NCBI GenBank assembly: GCA_949538735.1
Contig: CATGLK010000001.1
Coordinates: 1 to 64,000, forward strand
From: an uncultured Clostridia bacterium
GTDB lineage: Bacteria; Bacillota; Clostridia; TANB77; CAG-508
Length of the DNA: 64,000 bases
Reading direction: 5' to 3'
Position 1 is the first letter of the stretch. The number at the start of each line of letters is the position of its first letter. Shown piece by piece: positions 30,869-40,600 of the stretch. The notes beneath the pieces are model-generated. The model saw only the letters and a list, made by a program, of their open reading frames with translations. It made no database searches and was not told the DNA's origin. Position numbers and translations under genes: made by a program.

Positions 30869-32116
30869 TTATTTTAATATCCAAGCCTTTCCTTGTTCAC
30901 TTCCATCTTTTGTTGTATCACTTGTGTCTATTTGGACACTAGATCTTAGAGTTACAATTGGGCGGACTGCACACGCATACGCATTCTCGTCGGTGCTACC
31001 GTTGGTACTAGCATAGAACAAGTACCAGTAGCTAACATCCCCGCTGTCTACACGGCGCACATGGAAGCCCGAGTTGCTACCGTACGCAACCATACTGCGA
31101 GAGGCCAGCCAATAGAACATTGGATAATTCTCTCCGCTATAATCTTCTGGATAAGTTTTTGATTCTTCGATTAGTGTGTCATATAGTGGTATATTTTCAT
31201 TAACTGTATAATAATAGAACGTATTATCTACTGTTACAGGACTTTCTGTTGTTGCATTTCTAAAAGTATTTGTATTTTTATCCCAAAATGGTCCACCTGA
31301 TGTGTATGTTTTGGTTCTATTATTTAAATAGTAATCCTTTTCGTCCCAATCACTTGTCTCAGGATTAAATCCTGTTAAGTTATTTATATCATCAACATTT
31401 ATACTTCTTGCTGTTCCATATGTCGGATTTGCATATAACTTTGAACACAAATTATTTAGTATTGTTTCAGAATTTAAAAATCCATTTTGTGATTTTAAAT
31501 ATAAACCAGTAGTTCCGTCACTTGATAAAGTATTATTAACTGCTACTATTTCTACATCTCCATTTGCTTTTTTATTTATAACTCTCCACAATGTAGTTGT
31601 ATTTGTATTAAATGTTTGTGATGTTTCATATCCTGTGTCTGGCTCTCCGTCTTCTTTTGTTCTATAAGTTTGAACTGTTAATTTGTCTCCATAATTTACG
31701 TAATCTCCAACTTTTAATTCTGCTACTGACATTGAGCTATTTGTACCTTCTAATTTACCATTATAAATCTCAGATACTTTTATTGTATGTTTTTCGTCTT
31801 TTGTTTTTAATTCCAAAGTTGCAATATCTTCTGCTGTTATCTCTTCAGGTACATCTTTAAAATATTTATCTAATACTCCTTTTAAATCTCCTGTTGTAAG
31901 CTTTCCTTCTTTATCTGACTGAATTGCTAAAATGTCTAGTTTTGCATTTTCAATTATTTCTGCTCTTTCTGTATTTTCTTTGGCACTAGCTGCTTTTGTT
32001 AGTATTCCATTATCTCCTGTTAATGTTGCTATTGCTACACCTGCTAAGATTAGTAATACTATAATCGTTATTGCTAGTGCTATTAACGTTATCCCCTTTT
32101 CTTTGTTTTGTTTCAT
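30869..32116 (-). CDS. Pilin-like protein with DGR-type variable C-terminus, copy 2
   Basis: A 415-residue near-duplicate of the gene at 27969-29216. Outside the variable region only a handful of residues differ (for example ALAITIIV for ALVITIIV, TYPEDYS for TYPGDYS). The C-terminal lectin-like domain reads YWLASRSMVAYGSNSGFHVRR ... YWYLFYAS and AVRPIVTL. The framework residues are conserved while the presumed ligand-contact residues differ. It has its own promoter (32146-32173). The retroelement reverse transcriptase and template repeat are not in the window and would have to act in trans. Confidence 0.88.
   Translation of the reverse strand: MKQNKEKGITLIALAITIIVLLILAGVAIATLTGDNGILTKAASAKENTERAEIIENAKLDILAIQSDKEGKLTTGDLKGVLDKYFKDVPEEITAEDIATLELKTKDEKHTIKVSEIYNGKLEGTNSSMSVAELKVGDYVNYGDKLTVQTYRTKEDGEPDTGYETSQTFNTNTTTLWRVINKKANGDVEIVAVNNTLSSDGTTGLYLKSQNGFLNSETILNNLCSKLYANPTYGTARSINVDDINNLTGFNPETSDWDEKDYYLNNRTKTYTSGGPFWDKNTNTFRNATTESPVTVDNTFYYYTVNENIPLYDTLIEESKTYPEDYSGENYPMFYWLASRSMVAYGSNSGFHVRRVDSGDVSYWYLFYASTNGSTDENAYACAVRPIVTLRSSVQIDTSDTTKDGSEQGKAWILK
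30962..31107 (-). repeat. Variable region (VR) of pilin-like gene 2
   Basis: Counterpart of 28062-28207. Flanking sequence on both sides is identical for long stretches, while most differences in this block fall on codons that would be AAC or AAT in a template repeat. Confidence 0.8.
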
Positions 32117-32145
32117 TTAAAAACCCTTTCTTTTGTTTACTAAAT

Positions 32146-32173
32146 TTTATACTTTGTGTATACATTATGTCAA
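32146..32173 (-). promoter_or_regulatory. Promoter of pilin-like gene 2
   Basis: TTGACA (32173-32168), 16 bases, TATAAA (32151-32146), just upstream of the start codon. Confidence 0.65.
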
Positions 32174-32213
32174 TAGTTATATCTTTACATTACTTTTTTG
32201 ACTACTACTGCTC

Positions 32214-32239
32214 AAAAAAAAAGACCTAAGTGGTCTTTT
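32214..32239 (-). terminator. Terminator after mscS
   Basis: On the minus strand AAAAGACC pairs with GGTCTTTT around ACTTA, followed by T residues. The hairpin begins within the last bases of the mscS-type gene. Confidence 0.7.
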
Positions 32240-33303
32240 AATTTTTCACATAAACAGTCTTTGTATCATAAGCTAGTTCAATATTTTCTTCCTTCAAAAT
32301 TCTCATAATCTTGCAATTAATATTCTGTCTTTCAGCAAGGTAACTTGGATAATCAACAGACTCTGTATAGCTAGAAATCAAAACATTCAAGCCATTATCA
32401 GCAATCTCATCAAATCTAACAATAATAGACTCATCAAAAATCGCCTCACGCTGTTGTAGCATCTCCCTAACCCTTGCCATAAATTTTTCTAGCTTATCTA
32501 GGGGTGTGTCAATTTGTATACAAAGATGTGTTTTAAATCTTCTTTTTTCCATTTTACTCCAATTAATAATTGAAGAATTAGAAATAACTGAATTTGGTAT
32601 ATTTACTACTGAATTTTCAAAAGTTCTTACTCTTGTACTTCTAAAAGTAATATCTTCAACAGTTCCTTCATATGGTGACATTTCTATCCAATCTCCTACG
32701 ATAAAAGGCTTGTCTAAGAATATCACTAACCCACCAAATAAGTTTTTCGCAGTATCTTGAGCTGCTAATGTTACTATTACACCTCCGCAAACCTAAACCT
32801 GCAACTAATCCATTCAAATTTATTCCTAATAGTGTAAGTACTATAAAACCAGCCACTATGTAGATGACCACTCTTACTATTTTCAACAAAAAGCTAAGCA
32901 TAGAGTCTTCTACATTTTTTGTTGTTTTTTCTTTCATCTTTTTTACTAGAGTTGATTTTGGTAAAAAGCTTGCTGCTAAGCCTTTTGCAAATACTATTAC
33001 ACTACAAATTTCAAATGTTTTTGTTACAATTTCCATTATTTCATTTGAAATTTGGAATGGTTTTTTTAGTAATAGAATAGCAATGTAAATTCCTAGTACA
33101 TTGAAAAACATTCTTAAAGGTGTATAAAATGCACTTTCTTTAATTACTTTTTTATTCTTCACTTTTAATTTAAACATCCTAACAATTATATATGCAATGC
33201 TAGAACTAAAAATTCTAAAAAGTACAATTAAACATAAAGCTGTTATAACATCTATAATTTGTTCACTTGTTATACTACTTATATAGTTTATTATTCTACT
33301 CAT
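32238..33303 (-). CDS. mscS: MscS-family mechanosensitive channel with CGGA recoding site
   Basis: A 354-residue small-conductance mechanosensitive channel that releases solutes under hypo-osmotic stress. About four membrane segments lead into the pore helix LLGINLNGLVAGLGLGGVIVTLAAQDTAKNLFGGLVIFLDKPFIVGDWI, followed by the cytosolic beta domain (GTVEDITFRSTRVRTFENSVVNIPNSVI). The break is inside the pore helix: triplet reading gives GLGLRRCNSN and a stop soon after. Taking CGGA (32784-32787) as one glycine restores the glycine-rich pore motif. Both halves are otherwise intact, and total length is normal. Confidence 0.88.
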
Positions 33304-33317
33304 TTTTCCTCCGTTTA

Positions 33318-34526
33318 TTATCCCATATAATCTCTTAATTTTTTACTTCTACTTGGATGTCTTAGCTTTCTTAGGGCTTTTGCTTCTATTTGTCTAATTC
33401 TTTCACGTGTTACTTCAAATTCACGACCAACTTCTTCTAATGTTCTTGCTTTTCCGTCTTCTAATCCAAATCTTAATTTTAACACTTTTGCTTCTCTTGG
33501 TGTTAATGTGTTCATTACTTCTTCTAATTGTTCTTTTAATAATGTGTATGCTGCTGAATCATGTGGTGCTGGACTGTCATCATCTTGTATAAAGTCTCCT
33601 AAGTGGCTGTCGTCTTCTTCTCCTATTGGTGTTTCTAATGATACTGGGTCTTGTGCTATTTTTTGTATTTCCATAACTTTTTCTACTGGAATTTCCATTT
33701 CTGCTGCTATTTCTTCTGGACTTGGTTCTCTTCCTAGTTGTTGTAGCAAATGCCTTGATGTTCTTATTAGTTTGTTTATTGTTTCTACCATATGAACTGG
33801 TATTCTTATTGTTCTTGCTTGGTCTGCAATTGCTCTTGTTATCGCTTGTCTTATCCACCATGTAGCATAAGTACTAAACTTAAATCCTTTTGTATAGTCA
33901 AATTTTTCAACAGCTTTTATTAACCCCATATTTCCTTCTTGTATCAAGTCTAAGAATAACATTCCTCTTCCTACATATTTTTTAGCTATACTTACAACTA
34001 ATCTTAGGTTTGATTCTGCTAATTCTTTTTTTGCATCTTCGTCACCTGCTAAAATTCTTTTTGCCAATTCTAATTCTTGGTCAAATGTTAGTAGTGGTAT
34101 TCTTCCTATTTCTCTTAAATACATTCTTACTGGGTCATCTATGTTTATTCCTTCATATGTTGTTTCTGTTACTTCGTCTAGTTTTAGGTCTTCTACTTCT
34201 TTTAAATCTTCTATGTTTGGTTCTTCTTCCATATCATCATTTAAAAGATTTACTCCTAATTCTTCAAAAGCATCAAAAACTTGGTCTATTTGGTCTGGAT
34301 TGACATCATCCAATTCTTTCGCTAAATCTCCTATTGTTATTTTTCCTTGCTCTTTTGCTTTTTTTAGTATTTTGTTTACTTTTTCTTCTTTTACTTCTTT
34401 ATTTTCACTTGTTTCTTCTTTTTTAGCATTTGCCTCTTTTACTGCTTTTTTTGCTTCCTTAATTTCTTCTTTTTTTACTTCTTTTGGCTCTTTAATTTCT
34501 TCTAATTCTTCTTTTTTCTTTGCCAT
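33318..34526 (-). CDS. rpoD: RNA polymerase primary sigma factor RpoD
   Basis: A 402-residue sigma-70. A Lys/Glu-rich N-terminal part is followed by region 1.1-like sequence ([17 protein letters not shown]), region 1.2 ([29 protein letters not shown]), region 2 ([61 protein letters not shown]), region 3 and region 4 ([51 protein letters not shown]). It directly follows dnaG, the classical macromolecular synthesis operon order. The ribosome site is GGGGTGAAAATTTA. Confidence 0.98.
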   Translation of the reverse strand: MAKKKEELEEIKEPKEVKKEEIKEAKKAVKEANAKKEETSENKEVKEEKVNKILKKAKEQGKITIGDLAKELDDVNPDQIDQVFDAFEELGVNLLNDDMEEEPNIEDLKEVEDLKLDEVTETTYEGINIDDPVRMYLREIGRIPLLTFDQELELAKRILAGDEDAKKELAESNLRLVVSIAKKYVGRGMLFLDLIQEGNMGLIKAVEKFDYTKGFKFSTYATWWIRQAITRAIADQARTIRIPVHMVETINKLIRTSRHLLQQLGREPSPEEIAAEMEIPVEKVMEIQKIAQDPVSLETPIGEEDDSHLGDFIQDDDSPAPHDSAAYTLLKEQLEEVMNTLTPREAKVLKLRFGLEDGKARTLEEVGREFEVTRERIRQIEAKALRKLRHPSRSKKLRDYMG

Positions 34527-34539
34527 TAAATTTTCACCC

Positions 34540-36325
34540 CTATTTAATTTTAGCTAACCTAATAATAATATTACTTAGCTCTCTTTCTAATTCTTTTTTT
34601 TGCTCAGTTTCTAAATCAGTTTCTAATAATTCCAAAATTTGAAATTTTCTTTCATTAATTTTGTCTTTTTCATAACTTTGTATTACATCATCTATTGCTT
34701 TTTCTATGTCATCTATCTCATAGTCTTCAGCTAATATTTCTGTAATATGATTTTGCTGAGTTTCTTCTAAGTTATCCATTATCCCATTAATATTGTTATT
34801 TCCTTTTTCAAATTCTTCATACAATTTTTTTGCAATTTCTTTATTTAATTCATCTTTAAAGTCTTCAACAGTTATACTTTGTTTAATTATTTGAAAAATA
34901 CTCAAATCTCCCATAAGTAATATTGATAATAGTGTATTTTCTCTTTTTCTTACTGCTTCTGATATTTGCGTTTCTTGTGGTTTTTGATGTGTTACAACTG
35001 GTCTTGATTTTTCTAATATTTTTTCATTTTTTTCGCCTGAATATGTTAGCTTGTTTACTTCTGCTGTAAGTGCTTCTTTTGATATTTGATATTCTGTTGA
35101 TATTTTTTCTATGTATATTTCCTTTTCTATGGTGTTGTCTACTTTTGAAATTAATTTTGCTATTTCGTTTAAGAATTTGATTTTGTCGTTTGTGTTGTCT
35201 AAATTTAGTGTTTGCTTTAAAATTTTTACTTTGAATTCAATTACTGAAAGTGCTTTTTCTACTAAATTTTGAAATCTTGCATTTCCATATTTTATTATGT
35301 ATTCATCTGGGTCTTTTGCACCTTCCATTTGTAGAACTCTTATATCACATCCCATATTTTGCAAAATATCTAATGCTCTTATTTTTGCATTTAATCCTGC
35401 TTGGTCAGAGTCAAAACTTAGAACTATTTGTTCTGAATTTTTTCTAAGTAACCAGCCTTGTTGCTGTGTTAATGCTGTTCCGAAGTGGTGCTACTACATT
35501 TGTTATTCCCCTTTGATGTAATGATATAACATCCATATATCCTTCTACTATTAGAATTCTTTTCTTTATGTCTCCTTTTTTTGCAACATTTAGCCCAAAT
35601 AGGTGTCTTCCTTTGTTGTATGCTACTGTGTCATTTGTGTTTATATATTTAGGTTTTGAGTCGTCTAATACTCTTCCCCCAAATGCTATAACTCGTCCTC
35701 TTGCGTCACATATTGGAAACATTAGTCTGTTTCTGTATCTGTCTATATATTTTCCGTTTTCATTTCTATTTACTAGTCCTGATTCTAATATTTCTGGGTC
35801 TTTAAATCCTTCTTTTACTAATGTTCTATATAATTCGTCAAAATTTCCTGAAAATCCTAATCTAAATGCTTTTAGTGTTTCGTTACTTAGTTTTCTTTTT
35901 TTGACGTATTCTTGTGCTATTTTGGATTCTGGCTTGTACAATTTTTCGTGATAGTATTGTGCTGTGAATTCGTTTACTTTTAGTACTTTCGCTTTTAGTT
36001 CTTCTTTTGCTGTGTCTACATTGTTGTTTATTGTTGGTAGTTGTATATTTGACCTTTCTGCTAGCGTTTGTACTGCTTCTACAAAGTTTATTCCTTCTAT
36101 TTTTGTTAGAAATGTGAATACGTTTCCACCTACTCCACATCCAAAACAGTGAAATATTTGCTTGTCTGGTGAGACGAAAAAAGATGGCGATTTTTCGTTA
36201 TGGAATGGGCATAACCCAGCATAGTTTCTTCCGCTTCTTTTTAAATGCACATATTGTGAGATAATGTCTACTATGTCGTTTGTTTGTCTTACTTCTTCAA
36301 TGATTTCGTCACTATATCTTGGCAT
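34540..36325 (-). CDS. dnaG: DNA primase DnaG with CGGA recoding site
   Basis: A 594-residue primase that lays RNA primers for replication. The N-terminal zinc finger is [26 protein letters not shown], followed by the RNA polymerase core and TOPRIM domain ([19 protein letters not shown]) and a C-terminal helicase-binding region. The break is within TOPRIM: triplet reading gives [18 protein letters not shown] and stops. Taking CGGA (35479-35482) as one glycine gives [13 protein letters not shown] and then the second acidic motif SFDSDQAG. A product ending at the break would lack the active site, yet dnaG is essential. The start at 36325 has AAAGGAAG; an ATG at 36346 overlaps that site. Confidence 0.93.
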
Positions 36326-36513
36326 TCTTTTCTTTCTTCCTTTCATTTTCTTTCAAATAAATGTACATAGTTATATTATTCGACGCATTTTACATAAATC
36401 CTTCCTTTGTTTTCATTTTTTTGACTATTTTTTTACATTTTAAAATTTTTATTGACAGAAGTAGTACTTAATAATATAATGTTAATATCATCAAATTGTG
36501 AGGAGGTATAAAT

Positions 36514-37353
36514 ATGTTCAAACTAATTGTAAGTGATTTAGACGGTACAATTTTTAACGACAATCATTCTATATCTCAAGATAATTTAGAAGCAATCAAT
36601 ATTTTAAAAGAAAATAATATTCCATTTGTAGTATGTACTGGAAAAACATACGCTTTAAGTAAAGACATCTGCAAAACACTTAATGCCAATTTTGGTATTT
36701 TCGGAAATGGAAATCAAATTATTAATTTAGCTACTGGTGAAGAACTTTCAAAGAAAACACTCAATTTTGAAAATATCAAAAATTGTTTTTCTATTATCAA
36801 CAAATATAACCTGCATGTACATATATACACAGAAAATAGCATTATTACCACAACCCCAATGTACTTAGATTTAAGAAACTCAATACTTTTTCCTGATATG
36901 ATTAAACTTGAAACTGTTAATTCTGTTTTTGAATATATTGAAAAGGAAAAACCTACTATATTAAAACTAGTTATTTCATCTAACTCTTCTTTGACATCAG
37001 TAAAAGAAATGTTAGAAAAATATGCCGACTTGTCAATTACTCATATTACAAAAACAGGAAATAATAAGGATAGCATAATTGATAAAGAATATGAATATTT
37101 AGATATTTCCCCTTCAAACGTAACCAAAGGGGTTGCTTTAGAAGAATTAAAAAATTATTTAAGCCTACAAAAAGAAGATATTCTTTCCATAGGCGATAAT
37201 GTAAACGATATTTCAATGTTTAAAGCTTCTGGCATTGGTGTTGCTGTTAACAATGCATATGAAGAAGTAAAACAAGTTGCTAATTTTACTACTTCACATT
37301 CTGCTGAAAATGGCGGTTTTGCTGAAGCTATTTATAAATTTATTGAATTTTAA
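36514..37353 (+). CDS. Cof-type HAD-family phosphatase
   Basis: A 279-residue haloacid-dehalogenase-fold phosphatase of the Cof group. Motif I is VSDLDGTIFND with the nucleophilic Asp; a large cap domain sits between about residues 85 and 195; the C-terminal motif is ILSIGDNVNDISMFKASGIGVAVNNA. Substrates are usually sugar phosphates or flavin/pyridoxal phosphates; which one cannot be said. It is divergent from dnaG, with a strong AGGAGG 7 bases before the ATG and TTGACA ... TATAAT-like promoter elements upstream. Its end overlaps the nadE end by 4 bases. Confidence 0.9.
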   Translation: MFKLIVSDLDGTIFNDNHSISQDNLEAINILKENNIPFVVCTGKTYALSKDICKTLNANFGIFGNGNQIINLATGEELSKKTLNFENIKNCFSIINKYNLHVHIYTENSIITTTPMYLDLRNSILFPDMIKLETVNSVFEYIEKEKPTILKLVISSNSSLTSVKEMLEKYADLSITHITKTGNNKDSIIDKEYEYLDISPSNVTKGVALEELKNYLSLQKEDILSIGDNVNDISMFKASGIGVAVNNAYEEVKQVANFTTSHSAENGGFAEAIYKFIEF

Positions 37354-38099
37354 TGTATATTTCTTTTATACACTGGTATTAGCTCTCTTTTATGTTTAGA
37401 GCTTTTTTCCTTTTTTTGTATTATTTCCATTGCTTTTTCTTCCGTTTTTCCTGTTTCTATATATTCTGCTATTTGTTTATATGTAACTCCTAGCTTTTCT
37501 TCATCTGTAAGGTTTCCTAATCCATCACTTGGTGCTTTGCTTATTATTTTTTCTGGAACTCCTAGATATTTTCCTATTTGTAATACTTCTTCTACTGTAA
37601 AATCTCCTATTGGGTTAAAATCATATGCACTATCTCCCCATTTTGTCGTATATCCTACAACTGCTTCACATTTGTTCCCTGTTCCTATTACTAGATAATT
37701 TAGATTTTGTGCTATATAATATAATGTTGTCATTCTTAATCTTGGTTTTGCATTTATTTTTGCTTCTTTATCTCTCCACTCTTCTTTTGATTTTATTTGC
37801 TTACTTATTTCACTTTCTAAGGTTTTATATGTTTCTGTTAAATCAATTTTTAATAATGGAACTTCAAATTTATTTGCTACTAATTCTGCATCTTCTAAAT
37901 CTGAACTTTTAGAATTGCAAGGCATTGCAACAGTTAATACCTTTTCTTTACCTAATGCTTTTTGTGCCAATGCAATTACTGTTGCACTATCTTTTCCTCC
38001 ACTGTTTCCAACTACCACTCCTTCTGCATTTGCTCCTTTTACGTAATCTTTTATCCATTTTGTGATTTCTTCAATTTCTTTTTTCATATCTTTTATCAT
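37350..38099 (-). CDS. nadE: NH3-dependent NAD+ synthetase
   Basis: A 249-residue enzyme that makes NAD+ from nicotinate adenine dinucleotide, ATP and ammonia. The PP-loop is VVGNSGGKDSATVIALAQ, and GTGNKCEAVVGYTTKWGDSAYDFNPIGDFTVEEV is the family signature. There is no glutaminase domain, so it uses free ammonia. It lies just after nadD on the same strand, so the last two steps of NAD synthesis are encoded together. The family SGGxDS motif is SGGKDS. Confidence 0.96.
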   Translation of the reverse strand: MIKDMKKEIEEITKWIKDYVKGANAEGVVVGNSGGKDSATVIALAQKALGKEKVLTVAMPCNSKSSDLEDAELVANKFEVPLLKIDLTETYKTLESEISKQIKSKEEWRDKEAKINAKPRLRMTTLYYIAQNLNYLVIGTGNKCEAVVGYTTKWGDSAYDFNPIGDFTVEEVLQIGKYLGVPEKIISKAPSDGLGNLTDEEKLGVTYKQIAEYIETGKTEEKAMEIIQKKEKSSKHKRELIPVYKRNIH

Positions 38100-38105
38100 A
38101 ATTTT

Positions 38106-38717
38106 TCATTCCTTGTATAAATTATTTTTTTCTATATATTCGTATATCTCGTCTGGAAGTAAATATCTAACGCTTTTTCCATTTTTTATTTGTGCTCTTA
38201 CATATGTGGAATTGTAGTTACTTCTTATTTCCTCGTTTATCTTTTTTATGTTTTCTTTATATTTTTTTAATAGTTCATTTTGATTGATTATTTCTTCTAA
38301 CTTGTCATTGTTTCTTTCCATTACTAAAATTTTATAGTTACTAATTAGTTCTTCTGAGTTTTTCCATGTGTTTAGTTCTTTTAGGTTGTCACTTCCTATT
38401 ATAAAACTTACTTGCTTATCAGGAAATTGTTTTTGCACTTTTCTTAGTATTTCTATTGTATTTAGTGATTTATTTCCTTCCATATCAATATCTGATAGTA
38501 GAAATTTGTTGTTTTTATCTGTTATCATTTTTAACATATTGTACCTATATTTGTTTTTTTCTAATCCTTTTTTTGGATAATTCTGATTTACTGGTACAAA
38601 TATTACTTTCTCTACTTCTTTATATTGGTTTAGCACTTGTTCTGCTATTGCAAAGTGAGAATTTAATGGTGGATTGAATGAACCACCGAATACTACTATT
38701 GAGCTTTTTTCTTTCAA
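38106..38717 (-). CDS. nadD: Nicotinate-nucleotide adenylyltransferase
   Basis: A 203-residue enzyme that adenylates nicotinate mononucleotide, the step before nadE. The nucleotide-binding motif is VVFGGSFNPPLNSHFAIAEQVL, with the second motif STYVRAQIKNGKSVRYLLPDEIYEYI (ISSTxxR-like). The ISSTxxR serine is replaced by an Asn-Ser-Thr stretch (NYNSTYVR). The start is placed at TTG (38717) behind AAGGAAGTG; an ATG 10 codons earlier lacks a ribosome site. Confidence 0.92.
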   Translation of the reverse strand: MKEKSSIVVFGGSFNPPLNSHFAIAEQVLNQYKEVEKVIFVPVNQNYPKKGLEKNKYRYNMLKMITDKNNKFLLSDIDMEGNKSLNTIEILRKVQKQFPDKQVSFIIGSDNLKELNTWKNSEELISNYKILVMERNNDKLEEIINQNELLKKYKENIKKINEEIRSNYNSTYVRAQIKNGKSVRYLLPDEIYEYIEKNNLYKE

Positions 38718-38902
38718 TAATATCACTTCCTTTTTTGTTTTTATCATTTTGTTAATAAGGCACTATCATTATATTATTTTTGTTTGTTTTTGTCAATAAA
38801 ATTCTTAAATTTCTTCTGTTATCAAGTTTCTTATTTTACATAATATTGACTTTTTCGCTTTTCCATAGTATAATAAACACATTCAAAATAGGAGGTAAAA
38901 TT

Positions 38903-40438
38903 ATGCTTACAAAATCAAGTTCGCTTGACAGACTGTTACGGGATCGTCCTTATTTAAAGGAACGCCGATTTGGCTTACCTAATATTGGTATTCGTACTGA
39001 TGGAGAACAATTTAATCCAACTGTACAATCAATTGCAGATGCAATTGACTTTTACGGATATGAAGTTAGAGATGAAAACATTGTAGAAATGCCTGACACA
39101 GACCTTGGTACTGGAAATCCTGTATCATTTAAGCCTTTCCCACCAGCTATATCAGCTATGAAAAGCTCACTAGATAATGATTTAATGTATCGTTATCCAT
39201 ATACAGAAGGAGATGACAACATAAGAAAGCAATTACTTGACTATGTAGAAAAAGAAGGTTTTATCAACACTGAACCATATTCCTTTTCTGATATCGATGA
39301 AAAGGGGCTCTCTGTTCATAATATCACTTTTTCAGTTTCTACATCTGTATTGTTTAATCAAATTATAAACATTATATCTAGACCTGGTGATGTCGTTTTA
39401 GTAACTGGCCCAAACTATGGACTTTTTACTATCAGAGCTGAACGCGCTGGCGCAGAAGTAGAAGTTTTGAACCTTGAAAAAGAAGATAACTTTTTAGTAA
39501 ATCCTACTAAGCTTGCAATGCGAATTGACCAAATAAATGAGAGTTTGCAACAAGTTTATAACCGTAGAAAAGGTTATGTTCCAAGAGTTGTTGCATTTTT
39601 AAATGCAAACCCTAATAATCCTACTGGAAAAGTAATGGGAAAAAATGAGTATTCTCTTTTATTTCAAATTGCAGAAATATGTAAAGAACGTGGTGTTTTT
39701 ATTATTGATGACCTGATTTATCGGGATATCTCTTATGATAAAAATAACATCTCAATGCCAATTAGCACTATTCCAGGAATGTTTAGGAATACAATTTCAC
39801 TTTTTGGACTTTCTAAAAGCTATTCAATGGCATCTTTAAGAGCTGGATTTGTAGTTGCTGATGAGATTATCATTAGAGAGATTATAAACAAAACTTTTCA
39901 AGAAATGGACTCTGCTCCTGATATTATTGGAAAAGCACTTGGTGGTGCATTTAATGCTACAAGTGAGAGATATGAAGCTTATGATATTTATTTTGAAGAA
40001 TTACGAAATATTTATCTTTACAAATTTAATTTGTTGAAATCTCTTGTCTCTGGAATTGATACAGTTGATAGTAGATTTAAAGACAAAATTCTAAAAACTG
40101 TTACTGATATTTTAGGACCTGAAAATGCTTCTAAAATATTATGCGGTCTTCCTTTTGTGGATTTCCCTGAAAATTTAGAACCTCAGTCAGGTTATTTTGC
40201 AATTCTTGATTTTACTGGAATTAAGGGAATGAAGTATAAAGGAAAGTGTATTGAAACTGATGAAGATCTTCTTAAATTTTTTTATTGTACTTCTCGAACT
40301 CGTTTTTTGGTTGGTCAGTCTATTTCGTGGCCTTATGAAAATGAACTTGTTGGAAGGGTTTCTTTTTCTGTTGAAGATGAGAAACTTGTTAGGGCTATTT
40401 TTAATATTTATACTGCTCTTCTTCTTTTGGAAGTTTGA
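38903..40438 (+). CDS. Class I/II PLP-dependent aminotransferase
   Basis: A 511-residue fold-type I aminotransferase, larger than typical members. The cofactor motif is LFGLSKSYSMASLRAGFVVAD with the PLP lysine; NANPNNPTGKVMG and DDLIYRDISYD complete the site, and the C-terminal Arg region is FSVEDEKLVRAIF. The amino acid substrate is unknown. An AGGAGGTAAAATT ribosome site sets the start at 38903. Codon use differs from the neighbours (CGT, CGC, GCG and two ordinary CGG arginine codons at 38939 and 39722, each followed by G), which suggests acquisition from another genome. A strong terminator follows. Confidence 0.9.
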   Translation: MLTKSSSLDRLLRDRPYLKERRFGLPNIGIRTDGEQFNPTVQSIADAIDFYGYEVRDENIVEMPDTDLGTGNPVSFKPFPPAISAMKSSLDNDLMYRYPYTEGDDNIRKQLLDYVEKEGFINTEPYSFSDIDEKGLSVHNITFSVSTSVLFNQIINIISRPGDVVLVTGPNYGLFTIRAERAGAEVEVLNLEKEDNFLVNPTKLAMRIDQINESLQQVYNRRKGYVPRVVAFLNANPNNPTGKVMGKNEYSLLFQIAEICKERGVFIIDDLIYRDISYDKNNISMPISTIPGMFRNTISLFGLSKSYSMASLRAGFVVADEIIIREIINKTFQEMDSAPDIIGKALGGAFNATSERYEAYDIYFEELRNIYLYKFNLLKSLVSGIDTVDSRFKDKILKTVTDILGPENASKILCGLPFVDFPENLEPQSGYFAILDFTGIKGMKYKGKCIETDEDLLKFFYCTSRTRFLVGQSISWPYENELVGRVSFSVEDEKLVRAIFNIYTALLLLEV

Positions 40439-40446
40439 TATTTACC

Positions 40447-40478
40447 AAAACCTGCTTACTGAATTGTAAGCAGGTTTT
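40447..40478 (+). terminator. Terminator of the aminotransferase gene
   Basis: AAAACCTGCTTAC (40447-40459) pairs with GTAAGCAGGTTTT (40466-40478), then a T-rich run. Confidence 0.9.
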
Positions 40479-40600
40479 TATTTTTATACTACGTGGTACA
40501 GATGAGCAAATTTACTATTTTGTAATTGTTTATGCTACAAGCTATTATCTATATTTTTAGTAACTTTTATTTTGCTTGACATTTGTTCGACAATATAAAA

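Noticed and set aside
27969..32116. The pilin-like pair as an assembly duplication
   Set aside because: The flanks differ, an unrelated gene lies between, and differences cluster in codons in a non-random way.
38780..38902. N-terminal membrane extension of the aminotransferase
   Set aside because: The hydrophobic stretch is the translated promoter region; AGGAGG right before the ATG at 38903 sets the start.
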